From positions 1-44,880 of IMG/VR virus record IMGVR_UViG_3300020723_000223: a stretch of DNA of 44,880 bases. One strand, 5' to 3'. The DNA comes from a virus. Under the pieces are notes generated by a model. The model was not told the DNA's origin. It made no database searches and saw only the letters and a list, made by a program, of their open reading frames with translations. The stretch's first letter is position 1, and the number at the start of each line of letters is the position of its first letter. The position numbers were made by a program, and so were the translations under genes. Below are positions 31,210 to 39,817 of this stretch, in pieces.

Positions 31210-33411
31210 TTATCTACCGTAACCTTTCATGTTGCCTAACTTAGAGAAACGTGCCATCCACGCAAGAACTTCTGGATCTGCGACAGCTTCTTCAACCTTG
31301 TCTTTCTTCTTATCATCACCATAGGTGCCCTTATGTACAAGACCCTTTTCAGTCTTGGTAACTTCGCCACCCTTATGTGTCTTAGTCTTATCGCCCGGCT
31401 TCTTATCTTTCTTATCTTCTTCTTTATCTGTTTCCCAAGGCTTGCCAGATTCTTCAACGTCTTTCTTTTCTTCAACGTCATCTTCCTCTACTTCCTTCTT
31501 TTCAGCTACATATGGCTTCGGGCGGGCCATTAACACTGGAGCGCATGACTCAACAAGCATATCATACTTCTTAAGACTCTTCATCATTGCTGCTACGTCT
31601 TTATCCACATTTTCCATGATTTCATTTCCTTTATAATTTAATGATTCCGGCATACTTGGCGCTGTACCTGGTGGATATTTTCCACCGCCTGTTGGGCCAG
31701 CGCCGCCGCCCATAGATCCTAAATCTCCACCACTTCCGCCTGCTGCGGAAGGTGGCTCTATTCCTGTATCTTCCATATCGTATTCATCTTCGTCTAAGTC
31801 TAAATCTAAATCGTAGTTTAATCCAAATTTCTTGCAATCTTGTTCTACATTTAGTCCATGACCGTCCCAAGAATACCACAAACTTTCTTTCACACTCTGT
31901 GGTAGTGTAAGATAGAATTTTAATCCTGCTCCAACACCGCTATTTTCGAAAATATCAGCAAGTTGCTTGATCTTAGGTATTGCCTTATATTGTTCGGTTG
32001 TTCTTGCAATTTCTTCTTTGTCATTTACTCCGTAGACTGGATCAGGATCACCTATAGATTTATACATACTTTTTATTACTTTGATATGACTCATTGTTAG
32101 ATAAAAATAATTCCGTGGGTGGTCCTCTTCACTATCATCTTCATCTCCCCAGTGGTCATCCGGTTCCTTGGGCGGTAGTTTCGGTGGTTGACTGGGTGGG
32201 GTACCTGCTGGAGCAAATTCGTTCAATCTACCCTCTATCATCATTCTAGCTAATTCTTTAATACTTTCCATTTGTGGTTGTTCCTGTGGCGCCTGCGGTT
32301 CTGCTGGTGGGCCTAATTGTGGCTGTTCCTGACCGGCATCATCCTTTTCTACCTTATCCTTCTTGCGAACTTCATCTGTGAAGTATCCGCGATCTACAAA
32401 TTTGTGTAACTTCTTGATCTCATCATCAATTTCATATGTCTTGATTTTGAAATCTTCACCCTGTAATGTAGGATCGGCTGAAAGATCTGCAAATGCTTTT
32501 TCCATTGCTGGCTTCTTTTCTTTTAGAGCTGATGCTAGATCTGTATATAGGTAAGGAAACTTCTTTCTAATATCATCTGCCTTTGCTGGACGATCTGTTA
32601 CATCCATAAAACTCGGCCCGCCAGCATCAAATTGATACTTTTCGACTTCGTTCATTTCCTTCTTGCCATCTTCATCTTTTACATTAACAAGATTACCTTC
32701 CTTATCTTTCTCTTTCACATAAGGAAATACCTGGAACAACATTGCATTTTTGCTGTAACTATGAAAGTGGCCTGCATAATTTGAATTAGCTGTACACCAT
32801 TGCGTACCTAATCCCAATGCACAACCTGCCGCACGATTTAGTGTTGTATAAATTCTATAATCATCATTATCAACTAATTTAACGCTCTTAGCCATTTTAT
32901 TTCTAGCTGCGTTCTTGGATGCATCTCTGAGCTTTTCTAATTTATCTTTATAGTGAGTAGTCATATAATAACCCACGTCACGAACACTACCAAACTTTGG
33001 TAGGTCCTTATGATTAGGATCCAACATGTTACGATTCTTTAGTAGATACCAATCGCACAGATTCATATTCATGACACCGGTTAAATCTTCCCAGTTATGA
33101 CTACCTGCAATGTAACGTCTTACTATCCAATCACTATTGACACCATCACGTGAATATACAATGCCATCGTATCCCTCTTTTTCAATCCTATCAATATTCT
33201 CAAGGAACCATTGAGCTAATTGTGGGTCGGGTGTCTTCTGGCATGTTCTATTAAATCCTGCAGGAAATGCCGATGGATGCGAACGTGCATCATCACGAAT
33301 TGAGTCTGCTAAGTTAGCAACTAAATTCTTATCACTCATAACTCGCTGACTGCCCTTTGTTAGAGCAACCTCTTCGTTAAGAATAGCTTCAATGATAGAT
33401 TGTAAATTCAT
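31210..33411 (-). CDS. Large acidic virion-associated protein with WCTA motif (733 aa)
   Basis: A 733-residue multi-domain protein. Residues ~1-300 are globular, with SDWIVRRYIAGSHNW and CALGLGTQWCTANSNYAGHF; the GTxWCTA motif recurs in large phage proteins of unknown function. The middle (~370-430) is Pro/Gln-rich and disordered, ~440-540 is a second globular part, and ~575-600 is Gly-rich. The end is a highly charged Lys/Glu tail with THKGGEVTKTEKGLVHK (~678-694). The opening MNLQSIIEAILNEEV resembles virion-protein starts of T4-like phages. Its start overlaps the upstream stop. A structural or injected role is likely but not proved. Confidence 0.55.
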   Translation of the reverse strand: MNLQSIIEAILNEEVALTKGSQRVMSDKNLVANLADSIRDDARSHPSAFPAGFNRTCQKTPDPQLAQWFLENIDRIEKEGYDGIVYSRDGVNSDWIVRRYIAGSHNWEDLTGVMNMNLCDWYLLKNRNMLDPNHKDLPKFGSVRDVGYYMTTHYKDKLEKLRDASKNAARNKMAKSVKLVDNDDYRIYTTLNRAAGCALGLGTQWCTANSNYAGHFHSYSKNAMLFQVFPYVKEKDKEGNLVNVKDEDGKKEMNEVEKYQFDAGGPSFMDVTDRPAKADDIRKKFPYLYTDLASALKEKKPAMEKAFADLSADPTLQGEDFKIKTYEIDDEIKKLHKFVDRGYFTDEVRKKDKVEKDDAGQEQPQLGPPAEPQAPQEQPQMESIKELARMMIEGRLNEFAPAGTPPSQPPKLPPKEPDDHWGDEDDSEEDHPRNYFYLTMSHIKVIKSMYKSIGDPDPVYGVNDKEEIARTTEQYKAIPKIKQLADIFENSGVGAGLKFYLTLPQSVKESLWYSWDGHGLNVEQDCKKFGLNYDLDLDLDEDEYDMEDTGIEPPSAAGGSGGDLGSMGGGAGPTGGGKYPPGTAPSMPESLNYKGNEIMENVDKDVAAMMKSLKKYDMLVESCAPVLMARPKPYVAEKKEVEEDDVEEKKDVEESGKPWETDKEEDKKDKKPGDKTKTHKGGEVTKTEKGLVHKGTYGDDKKKDKVEEAVADPEVLAWMARFSKLGNMKGYGR

Positions 33412-36400
33412 TATGTCAATGCAACTAAATTATCTCTTAGTGCATCTAGCACTGGCTTTAATTCCATTGAACTACCACTAGCAGCCTTACTTAAGAATTC
33501 CTTATACTGCGGTGTACCTGGACGCGATCCAGATGCAGCTTGGACAGCCTTCATAATTTGATCTGTGAAGCTCTTTGTAGCACTACCATAATTTTGATTT
33601 AGATCAACTTCGCCGGATGTATCAATTGTAGCAAGGAATTGCTTTAATTTATTACCGCTCTGAGAAATCTTTGTTGCAGCTTCAAAGTTACCACCATCGA
33701 TATAGCGTTTAGCTCTATTGTTAATCTGGCTTAGTGCTTGCATACCTAATGTCTTCAAAACAGGACGAACTCTCTTAAAGATCTTCTTAACTGAATCCAT
33801 TTCGTTAACTTCGGGCTCTTTCTTCATATCGGAACGAGTCTTCATCTTTTCTCTTTCAACACCGCCCGATGCTAGATATACTACCCTTAAGGTACCAATT
33901 TGATCTGCTAGTAAGTTAAAGACGTTATCAGGATTTTGTGTATCCTTACCGCTAATCTTTCCCATACGTGCTTTCATAACTGTTGGATCTACTTCTCTTT
34001 CTTCACCTGGCTCACGAGCTGGTTGTAGCAATGCTGGATCAACTTGTTGTCCGTCATCTGTGAAAGCGATAATTTGATACTGTAGAGTACTATCTCCACC
34101 TGGATCATATTCTTTGCCTTTCTTTCTGGCAGCTTCCATTCTATCTCTAATCATCTTTTCATATGGCTTAATACCTGCTACACCACCTGTAGCGGCAACC
34201 ACTACAAAGTTATCAGGATTACGCTTAAACTCTTTCCATAACATTCTTTCATTAAATGGTTGTGGTTGTAAATCAGCTTCATTACCTAACTTATGCTTTC
34301 TGTGTAACCATTGTACAAGTTTCTGGCCGCCGGGCTGATCTCCAATTTTCTTACTTAGTGAACTTTCATCTAGTTCTTCTTCGTCGATCATTGATTCTTT
34401 CAAAGCAACTCTGATTTCTTCATCCCACTTCAATTGCTCAAACAATGTTGGCTTTAGGCTTAACTTCATGTCTTCTTCCTTAATGGATTCGCCTAATCTA
34501 GGCATATTACGACCACCACCGACACGACCCTGTGCAGCATCAGCTGGGCCACCTAATCGTGCGTCTCTATCTGGATATGCATAAATGTATTGTCCAAATT
34601 GATCTCTTACAACGTGGAATCTAACACCATTTGCACTATATTCTTTTACTTCGGGATTATAACCCGGAATAGCCTGTCCATGGCTTACATTTACTGTACC
34701 ATGATCCTCTGCGTTATCCATTAACCATTTACCTACAGCACGCATTTCTGCATTTGTATTTGGTCCCTGACCTTCCACATTAGCGATTGTTTGAATCTGC
34801 TCTAACGGAGTGGACGTAAACATTCCCATTACCTTACGCGCCATACCTCTTGTATTGCGATCTTGCATACCCGGTAAATCTCCTGCTCCATGCCAATCTG
34901 GTGATTGCATACCGGTTGCTTGAATAGCATTAGTAATAACAGCAGGAACATCAGCTGCGGTTCTGACAACTAATTCATTCTGTGGTGTTTCTGGACGATC
35001 TGGTTCACCTTCACCAGCAGTTGGATTAATACGTCCCATCCAATTTCTCATCTCATCTGATGAATTCATACCAGCTGTTCTTTGACGTGTAACATCTCTA
35101 CCTGCGGCAGGTAAAGACATTGGAGGCTCTTCGCCTGCAATTTCGTCATCATCGCTACCACCCATTGTTGCTGGTAGATCTGGTTGTTGTGGATTTAGTA
35201 CATCATCCAAATCATCAAGGTGATGCTTTGTCTTAGTCTTCGTTGGCTTAGATGGATCTGTTTCTTCTGCAACATCGCCCATAACTTCACCATGAAACTT
35301 CTTAAGCTGTACAGGATTCATCTGTGCCAACTGTTCTTCACTATATGGCTGATTTGCCTTGCTCAATCCCATATCCTGCATATACATAATCTTAGAGATC
35401 ATTTCCATTGCTTCTTCTGGATCGATTTGTGTCATTTCATCATGTGCATTACGTACCGCCATTGGGTCAGCATCATAATCTGGTTCTTGTGTATCCATGT
35501 CAAAGTCAGCTGGGCCTTCTCCTAGATTTTCTTCACCATATGTCATTGGAGACTTATCTCCTCCACTCTTTCTAAATTCTGTCTTCGAAACAATGTCGCC
35601 TAGCTTTACACCCTTACCATTACGTGATTTTTCAACTTGATCGAAATCCATATCTTCTTCATCCATGGATCTTTTTCCACTTCCTACAACAGGAAGTACA
35701 TCACGGTCTTTGCTGCTTAGATTTGCACCCATGCCACTGATCTGCCCTGGTGAACCTGTGCCGCCAATTGTACCGATATGTTTCGATCCCATTGTCTTAC
35801 CGGCCATACGGCGTTCTTGTCTACCACCCTTGTACGGAAGCTGCTGTACTTGTCCACCGCCGGCCTTAAAATCCATTACTGGATCGCCTTCGTCAAACAT
35901 ACCTTCTTCATCGTACATACCGACTTCTTCTAATCCATTGAATTCATCACTCTGGATATCATTCATACCAGCTTCAAGATCTGTATCCATTTGGTTGTGT
36001 TCATGGCCCTGTTCGTGTCCAGTATGACCGCATGTTGGACAGGCACCAACTGATGCTGCCGGTTCTTCCATATCCATGCCACCGATAACAATTGTATCGT
36101 GTGGATCATGACCACCCATTCCATCTAATGCGCCATTCATACCGGGCATTTCATCCTGTGCAGGAAAGCATGTTGCACAATCCCAGCTTCCGCATCCACA
36201 TTCGCTAACAGCGGGTGTATCTTCTGCGAGTTCTTTACCTTCAGTCGAAAGTGCTTCTTCTACTGCCGACATCCACTTTGAAAATTCGTCTCGTTGATCC
36301 ATTGCTGGCTCCTTTTCTATCTTTACGTTTTGTGAGCCAAGTGACATAGGCGACAGGTTACCATCGTTATCTGTTTGACTAAAATTATCTTTTGCGTTCT

Positions 36401-36884
36401 GTTCTAATACTGATCCGACATGTGATGTAGGAACTACAATTTGTTTACTATCGAAGCTGATAATACATTCTTGGCCGCTTGTGCTGTATGCAACAAAGAT
36501 TCCAAATCCTGGACCAATTACATTTCCATAGACATCATCAATTTTAACCATGTCGCCTGCGCGAAATTCTGGCTTGTCATTCATTCTGCCTACCGTATTT
36601 TCTTCTTCAGAACTGTGATCCCATGTATTACCATTTTGGTAAGGATCTTCATAATCGCGACTAGGTAATGAAAAATCATCATGCCCTAATTCTCTTGATA
36701 CACCCTTGATATCTACCATTGCACCCTGTGGTGTACTATGCATATATCTTGCAGTTCCTCCACCAGCTCGTGGCGCTACCATTACCGTGGCATCCTTCTT
36801 GATGACTACAGTCTTTGAGGGTTGATTTTGTAGAGTATTAGGAATACTCTCCATAATCTTTAACCATTTTCTAATATCTGACAT
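33411..36884 (-). CDS. Very large acidic virion-associated protein with Cys clusters (1157 aa)
   Basis: A 1157-residue protein rich in Gly, Met, Asp and Glu. The N-terminal region has an SH3-like RAGDMVKIDDVYGNVIGPGF (~108-127). Two zinc-binding-type clusters follow: CGCGSWDCATC (~229-239) and CPTCGHTGHEQGHEH (~282-296). Acidic disorder covers ~300-620, a globular segment spans ~690-800, and the C-terminus (~1000-1157) is helical. The ATG at 36884 (MSDIRKWLKIMES) has AGAGG upstream; the frame also opens at a TTG at 36905. A virion role is inferred from size, late promoter and companions. Confidence 0.6.
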   Translation of the reverse strand: MSDIRKWLKIMESIPNTLQNQPSKTVVIKKDATVMVAPRAGGGTARYMHSTPQGAMVDIKGVSRELGHDDFSLPSRDYEDPYQNGNTWDHSSEEENTVGRMNDKPEFRAGDMVKIDDVYGNVIGPGFGIFVAYSTSGQECIISFDSKQIVVPTSHVGSVLEQNAKDNFSQTDNDGNLSPMSLGSQNVKIEKEPAMDQRDEFSKWMSAVEEALSTEGKELAEDTPAVSECGCGSWDCATCFPAQDEMPGMNGALDGMGGHDPHDTIVIGGMDMEEPAASVGACPTCGHTGHEQGHEHNQMDTDLEAGMNDIQSDEFNGLEEVGMYDEEGMFDEGDPVMDFKAGGGQVQQLPYKGGRQERRMAGKTMGSKHIGTIGGTGSPGQISGMGANLSSKDRDVLPVVGSGKRSMDEEDMDFDQVEKSRNGKGVKLGDIVSKTEFRKSGGDKSPMTYGEENLGEGPADFDMDTQEPDYDADPMAVRNAHDEMTQIDPEEAMEMISKIMYMQDMGLSKANQPYSEEQLAQMNPVQLKKFHGEVMGDVAEETDPSKPTKTKTKHHLDDLDDVLNPQQPDLPATMGGSDDDEIAGEEPPMSLPAAGRDVTRQRTAGMNSSDEMRNWMGRINPTAGEGEPDRPETPQNELVVRTAADVPAVITNAIQATGMQSPDWHGAGDLPGMQDRNTRGMARKVMGMFTSTPLEQIQTIANVEGQGPNTNAEMRAVGKWLMDNAEDHGTVNVSHGQAIPGYNPEVKEYSANGVRFHVVRDQFGQYIYAYPDRDARLGGPADAAQGRVGGGRNMPRLGESIKEEDMKLSLKPTLFEQLKWDEEIRVALKESMIDEEELDESSLSKKIGDQPGGQKLVQWLHRKHKLGNEADLQPQPFNERMLWKEFKRNPDNFVVVAATGGVAGIKPYEKMIRDRMEAARKKGKEYDPGGDSTLQYQIIAFTDDGQQVDPALLQPAREPGEEREVDPTVMKARMGKISGKDTQNPDNVFNLLADQIGTLRVVYLASGGVEREKMKTRSDMKKEPEVNEMDSVKKIFKRVRPVLKTLGMQALSQINNRAKRYIDGGNFEAATKISQSGNKLKQFLATIDTSGEVDLNQNYGSATKSFTDQIMKAVQAASGSRPGTPQYKEFLSKAASGSSMELKPVLDALRDNLVALT

Positions 36885-36911
36885 CGGAAGCCTCTTATTA
36901 TTCAATATACT

Positions 36912-36919
36912 TATTTATC
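36912..36919 (-). promoter_or_regulatory. T4-type late promoter (GATAAATA)
   Basis: GATAAATA on the minus strand, 28 nt before the ATG at 36884. It starts the three-gene virion-protein unit. Confidence 0.6.
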
Positions 36920-36943
36920 AAGGAGGTGCGTCTTCACGGCCAA

Positions 36944-36966
36944 AAAAATAGGCACCCGGAGGTGCC
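36944..36966 (-). terminator. Terminator after the RNA-ligase gene
   Basis: GGCACC-CGGA-GGTGCC stem-loop followed on the minus strand by TATTTTTTT. Confidence 0.8.
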
Positions 36967-37001
36967 CAAAAGCTTTTTCTAGCTGACGATTGTTTTTGTT
37001 T

Positions 37002-37628
37002 TTATTTTACTAGCACGTTTGGAACAAACGATTGTGTTCTCCAGTGCGTATCAGTTTGTACGTGACCCTTTCTAACATACTTTACAACATTGTGTTGGAA
37101 TTGATCATAATGAAAGCGATCAGCATTGCGTACTACAAAACCCTCATCCTTATCATTCAGCAATTCTGTATGTATTTTTCTAATCTTATCTTCGTCCCAG
37201 ATAAAATCATACATAACAGGAACTGGATCAATCCCTAACAATTCAAAATACTGTATAGTATCATCCCATCCCAAACAGATATTATGTTCATTCCATACGG
37301 AAAATCCCATGAAGTAAGATGGCAAGTCTGTATAGTGAATCGAGTGCCTGGCCCAAAGGTTCTCACCGCAGATTCGCCAATTTTCGGGTATATTATGAGC
37401 AAGTCCTGCCCACAGTGTCTTGACCCAATCCCTGTCTACTCCGCCCTTGCTATCTAAACTGCGAGCATGGATATGATTTGAATACATAGTTGTATTCTCA
37501 CCATCCATCTTCTTTGTCACAATAACACGCTTACCGCTGAAGCAGGAAAGATCTGTAAGGATCTTATCATCATCGGTGGCACCCGGACTCCAGGGCAGAT
37601 GATGTGTTCTTGGATATTTTGTAAACAT
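37002..37628 (-). CDS. RNA ligase (Rnl2-like nucleotidyltransferase)
   Basis: A 208-residue ATP-dependent ligase: adenylated Lys40 in KKMDGENTT (motif I KxDG), HARSLDSK, a motif III-like region around CGENLWARHS, motif IV DEGFVVRNA, and motif V VVKYVRK. The length covers the nucleotidyltransferase domain only. Phage RNA ligases repair host tRNA or RNA broken by anticodon nucleases, so anti-defence repair is possible. AGGA precedes the ATG and a terminator follows the stop. Confidence 0.85.
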   Translation of the reverse strand: MFTKYPRTHHLPWSPGATDDDKILTDLSCFSGKRVIVTKKMDGENTTMYSNHIHARSLDSKGGVDRDWVKTLWAGLAHNIPENWRICGENLWARHSIHYTDLPSYFMGFSVWNEHNICLGWDDTIQYFELLGIDPVPVMYDFIWDEDKIRKIHTELLNDKDEGFVVRNADRFHYDQFQHNVVKYVRKGHVQTDTHWRTQSFVPNVLVK

Positions 37629-37660
37629 GATATTTCCTATGCGGTAGCATAGGCTACCAT

Positions 37661-37822
37661 TTACCGTCTAACGCAGAGTGCGTTAATCTTTTCAATAGCC
37701 ATATTGGCTTTGATTGCTTCCGATTTACATTGTGCTTCTTGGTAGGTGCAATGTGTAATCATTAGTGTACCACAAAGCATTGCGATAACTGCACCATAAA
37801 ATAGCATCTTGTCAGTGTTCAT
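37661..37822 (-). CDS. Tiny membrane protein (53 aa)
   Basis: A 53-residue ORF beginning MNTDKMLFYGAVIAMLCGTL, with one membrane helix (~7-23) and a Cys-containing helical tail (HCTYQEAQCKSEAIKANMAI). Its ATG overlaps the end of the 62-aa membrane protein in another frame. A lipoprotein-like or spanin-type role is possible but there is no clear lipobox. It has no good ribosome binding site of its own and is probably coupled to the upstream gene. Confidence 0.5.
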   Translation of the reverse strand: MNTDKMLFYGAVIAMLCGTLMITHCTYQEAQCKSEAIKANMAIEKINALCVRR

Positions 37823-38000
37823 TTAGTTTCTCTGTAATCTTTACGCATAATGCACCCAACAGTAAAAATGTTATCATCGGTACCGCTATCACTGTTACAA
37901 CACCAATACCTAATAGTTGTGTTGATAATGAATTTTCCTGATGACAAATATTAGGATTCAACCAATGTCCGGTCGATGGTCTTTTTACTTGTTGCTTCAT
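37812..38000 (-). CDS. Tiny membrane protein (62 aa), leaderless early gene
   Basis: A 62-residue protein with one strong membrane helix (~29-52, LLGIGVVTVIAVPMITFLLLG). The sigma70-like -10 CATAAT ends six bases before the ATG, leaving no leader. It pairs with the 53-aa membrane protein through an overlapping stop/start. Candidates include a superinfection-exclusion or lysis factor, but nothing in the sequence decides this. Confidence 0.5.
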   Translation of the reverse strand: MKQQVKRPSTGHWLNPNICHQENSLSTQLLGIGVVTVIAVPMITFLLLGALCVKITEKLNEH

Positions 38001-38006
38001 GTTGTT

Positions 38007-38035
38007 ATTATGTGCTAATGTGCGAATCTTGTCAA
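38007..38035 (-). promoter_or_regulatory. Sigma70-like promoter
   Basis: TTGACA, 17-nt spacer and CATAAT on the minus strand. The -35 overlaps the stop of the 59-aa gene and the -10 is six bases from the next ATG. Confidence 0.75.
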
Positions 38036-38211
38036 TCGGTGTCTTCGGAATTGACTTCTTTATCTATTATGTATTGTGCCATCTCGGGTGGCATTGTTAG
38101 ATACATCCTATCGTGATGTTTTTCGCAATATGCTTTACCAAATACAGTAGGATGGCGACAACCTTCGCCGTCTCCAATCCACGCACACACCTGCCTATCT
38201 ATCTCATTCAT
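38032..38211 (-). CDS. Small zinc-motif protein (59 aa)
   Basis: A 59-residue protein with VCAWIGDGEGCRHPTVFGKA then YCEKHHDRMY, so Cys9, Cys18, Cys29 and His32 form a probable zinc site. It ends MPPEMAQYIIDKEVNSEDTD. Similar C..C..YC..H mini-proteins are frequent in aquatic T4-like phages. The ribosome binding site is weak (TTGAG). Function unknown. Confidence 0.6.
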   Translation of the reverse strand: MNEIDRQVCAWIGDGEGCRHPTVFGKAYCEKHHDRMYLTMPPEMAQYIIDKEVNSEDTD

Positions 38212-38224
38212 TTTATTCTCAAAG

Positions 38225-38364
38225 TGGTGCGATATCGTGTAACACTTCTAACCACGGACCTGGAGGTTAAAAACCAACTGCTCTAAGTGTAACTAAAAAT
38301 AATATAGAGCCAAGTGGCGCCACCGTATGTCTAGAGACTATTCGTTTTTCTGAGCTAATGCCGC
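38225..38364 (-). tRNA. Degenerate tRNA-like element with D-loop insertion (possible Lys-UUU)
   Basis: On the minus strand a tRNA framework is visible: 5' acceptor GCGGCAT against 3' ATATCGC (six of seven pairs, one a wobble), discriminator A and an encoded CCA, and D stem GCTC/GAGC after TA. An anticodon arm follows with loop TTTTTAA (anticodon TTT) but only three of five stem pairs, then AGGTC and a T stem CGTGG/ACACG (four of five pairs). The T loop is 11 nt (TTAGAAGTGTT) instead of 7, and the D loop carries ~65 nt, including the palindrome GTGGCGCCAC. TTAGAGCAGTTG also matches common tRNA-Lys sequence. It could be a decayed tRNA, an inserted tRNA or a tRNA mimic. No coding sequence is seen here. 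Confidence 0.35.
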
Positions 38365-38383
38365 ATAAGCAAGTATAGCAGGA

Positions 38384-38710
38384 TTATTCTAACTCTTCAA
38401 GATGTTCAAGGATGATTTTATCATAATCGTGCTTGACAGCATATTCGATAATTTCTGATAATGCTACTTCATCTTCCGATGTTGCGAACCAAAGTATCCT
38501 GTTTGGATCAATCTCATCCATACCTGTCAATACAGCTTTACATTTTTCAATATAAGATGCGTAGCCACCAAATATGTCTGTATACGGGCCTAATGTGGCA
38601 GATAAGAGTTCTGTAAATGGAATTACTTGAATAGTGCTGATGACATGGCCACTTGGATCGGCAACCGTATAATCTGTGCCTAATGCTGTAATATCTGTTA
38701 TTTTGTACAT
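38384..38710 (-). CDS. Unknown phage protein (108 aa)
   Basis: An acidic 108-residue protein, beginning MYKITDITALGTDYTVADPS and ending in a charged helix (DYDKIILEHLEELE). GGAGA lies before the ATG, and AATAAATA (38725-38732) and TATAAATA (38754-38761) are upstream. It is transcribed toward the tRNA-like element. Function unknown. Confidence 0.55.
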   Translation of the reverse strand: MYKITDITALGTDYTVADPSGHVISTIQVIPFTELLSATLGPYTDIFGGYASYIEKCKAVLTGMDEIDPNRILWFATSEDEVALSEIIEYAVKHDYDKIILEHLEELE

Positions 38711-38724
38711 GTTGTTTCTCCAAT

Positions 38725-38761
38725 TATTTATTTTATCTAAGGCACCATAATATTATTTATA
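38725..38761 (-). promoter_or_regulatory. Two NATAAATA late promoter candidates
   Basis: AATAAATA at 38725-38732 and TATAAATA at 38754-38761 (minus strand) before the 108-aa gene. The second overlaps the stop of the SufB/D-like gene. Confidence 0.45.
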
Positions 38762-39794
38762 AAAAATGTAGGAACTTAGTCTTGTTATCGTAGAACCGTT
38801 CTACTCCTATCATTCTCTCTAATATCGCTCGATCGACAATGTCTGAAACATAGTTTTTTATCTCTGCTTCATGGCTGTCGGGTGGAATTTCATTAAGAGA
38901 TATGTTGGATACCTCTATTGTTGCTGCATCCCCTACAGGTATCTGACCAACTATAAGTGGATAGAATGATACCTTAGATTTACCATATAGAATATCCTTG
39001 TATCTTACAGCGATAGTATAATCATTGGCAGCTGGCTCTACTCTAAGTATGGAATTAAAATTCTTACCATTGGAATTAACAACTCCGAATAGTTCTGTCT
39101 TTGATCCACTCTTGGTGTGTATTCTGTTTTCATCTATAACAGTTGTAGAACCTTTTCCTAATAATACATGATTAAAGGATGCATTGTCTTGAGTAATGAT
39201 ATTTCTATAACAGAAAGATAACGCTGTAATATGATTTTGATAGAATGTAGTTAGATTGAGTTTTGATGCTGCACCTAAAAGATAATTTGTTACAGCGTTC
39301 AATGCACTGAAGCTTTCTATCTCTTCAACAATTTCTACATCTATGTTATCTGCAATATTGAAAACAACAACTGAGCTATAAAAAGTCTCATAGTCGGATT
39401 TATATCTTACGTAGATTGGTTCATCAATTCCACCAACAATTTCTATAGTGGTATGATTCTGACACACTAGATATGCCAGTGTTGGGAATGTTTCGGGATT
39501 GTATAAACTTCTAGGATTAGAAGTCTGATTATTTTCCAAAGAATTACTAATCGTGACATTAGGATGATCGTACAATTCTTTGCTGATGGAAATTTCATTT
39601 CCAGATATGGTGATTATTAACCCTGTAGTGCTAGGGTCAACTATCATCTGCACTTTATTATTTTGTATAAGGAATCTTTGCTCGAAAAATAGGTTTAATC
39701 CGGTATCCTTATATTTGTCCTGAGTGGCAGAATATAATAATTCCGAATAGTATTTTCCTAAAAAGGCCTTAATGGGTATTAGATTTTCTGACAT
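38757..39794 (-). CDS. Possible SufB/SufD-like beta-helix protein (345 aa)
   Basis: A 345-residue, strand-rich protein. From ~140 onward the order resembles SufB/SufD: VEIVEEIESFSA, NAVTNYLLGAASKLNLTTFY, FCYRNIITQDNASFNHVLLG, KTELFGVVNSNGKNF, then IKNYVSDIVDRAILERMIG at the end. SufBD parallel-helix scaffolds build Fe-S clusters with SufC. The usual C-terminal cysteine and CSHGAT-type sequence are not visible, so it may be divergent, inactive or a look-alike. A CATAAATA promoter and a CCCGTA/TACGGG hairpin precede it. The call is tentative. Confidence 0.4.
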   Translation of the reverse strand: MSENLIPIKAFLGKYYSELLYSATQDKYKDTGLNLFFEQRFLIQNNKVQMIVDPSTTGLIITISGNEISISKELYDHPNVTISNSLENNQTSNPRSLYNPETFPTLAYLVCQNHTTIEIVGGIDEPIYVRYKSDYETFYSSVVVFNIADNIDVEIVEEIESFSALNAVTNYLLGAASKLNLTTFYQNHITALSFCYRNIITQDNASFNHVLLGKGSTTVIDENRIHTKSGSKTELFGVVNSNGKNFNSILRVEPAANDYTIAVRYKDILYGKSKVSFYPLIVGQIPVGDAATIEVSNISLNEIPPDSHEAEIKNYVSDIVDRAILERMIGVERFYDNKTKFLHFL

Positions 39795-39817
39795 TTATTT
39801 CCCGTACCAATACGGGA

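Noticed and set aside
37643-37658. GGTAGC/GCTACC inverted repeat before the RNA ligase gene
   Set aside because: Short stem with no T run; could be leader structure but not enough to call.
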